Origin: Stutzerimonas stutzeri
GTDB taxonomy: Bacteria; Pseudomonadota; Gammaproteobacteria; Pseudomonadales; Pseudomonadaceae
DNA: 36,332 nucleotides
Direction: 5' to 3'
NCBI RefSeq assembly: GCF_024448935.1
Contig: NZ_JAMOIE010000049.1
Location: forward strand, 1 to 36,332
In this document: positions 36,319 to 36,332 of the stretch, piece after piece
Layout: each line of letters starts with the position of its first letter
Position numbering within the stretch: the stretch's first letter is position 1
Notes under the pieces: generated by a model
Databases searched by the model: none
The model's input: only the letters and a program-made list of their open reading frames with translations
What the model was told of the DNA's origin: nothing
Program-made: the position numbers and the translations under genes

Positions 36319-36332
36319 CGCACCATTCAGGG

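Overview
The window looks like a chromosomal segment of a Pseudomonas-type gammaproteobacterium, probably of the Stutzerimonas/P. stutzeri kind. The genus rests on several marks: a RetS-type hybrid kinase next to purD, a PrrF-type Fur-regulated small RNA, phu-type heme transport genes, and a gene order that, as I recall it, follows P. aeruginosa PAO1 in two blocks (around PA4845-PA4856 and PA4691-PA4707). The species is inference. GC content is high, so many long antisense frames are open; these were ignored.

Layout. (1) 1-1245, left strand: an edge-truncated ferritin-like protein, a tiny proline-rich ORF and a lysine/glutamate-rich protein with a Rho-N-like tail. (2) 1267-5025: a lone rmlD, an AEC-family carrier, and two membrane proteins. 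(3) 5206-12547, left strand: retS, purD, purH, fis and dusB. (4) 12745-17469, left strand: a zinc-ribbon/DUF3426 gene split across two reading frames, prmA, accC, accB and aroQ. (5) 17621-19797, left strand: dsbD and a Rieske protein. (6) 19928-22630, right strand: phuU, phuV and phuW, without the receptor, cytoplasmic heme protein or binding protein. (7) 22673-23448, left strand: a single PrrF-like sRNA with Fur-box promoter and terminator, a decayed cyclic-nucleotide-binding gene, and a TfoX C-terminal protein. (8) 23457-25924, left strand: a methyltransferase and an APH-like/P-loop fusion kinase. (9) 26080-36318, mostly right strand: mrcB, a TPR lipoprotein, yqcC, a DUF4124 protein on the left strand, ilvI-ilvH-ilvC, pssA, and msrP-msrQ.

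How the genes work together. Most genes are housekeeping: purine synthesis (purD, purH), fatty-acid initiation (accBC), branched-chain amino acids (ilvIHC), phospholipid synthesis (pssA), cell wall (mrcB), and periplasmic thiol and methionine repair (dsbD, msrPQ). The iron theme is concentrated at 19.9-22.8 kb, where heme import genes adjoin an iron-starvation sRNA.

The most notable points are: a canonical -1 slippery heptamer exactly where the zinc-ribbon/DUF3426 gene changes frame; a family of heptanucleotide-repeat hairpins filling three intergenic gaps; the single PrrF copy beside a broken cbpA-like gene; and a tiny proline-rich ORF coupled to its upstream gene.
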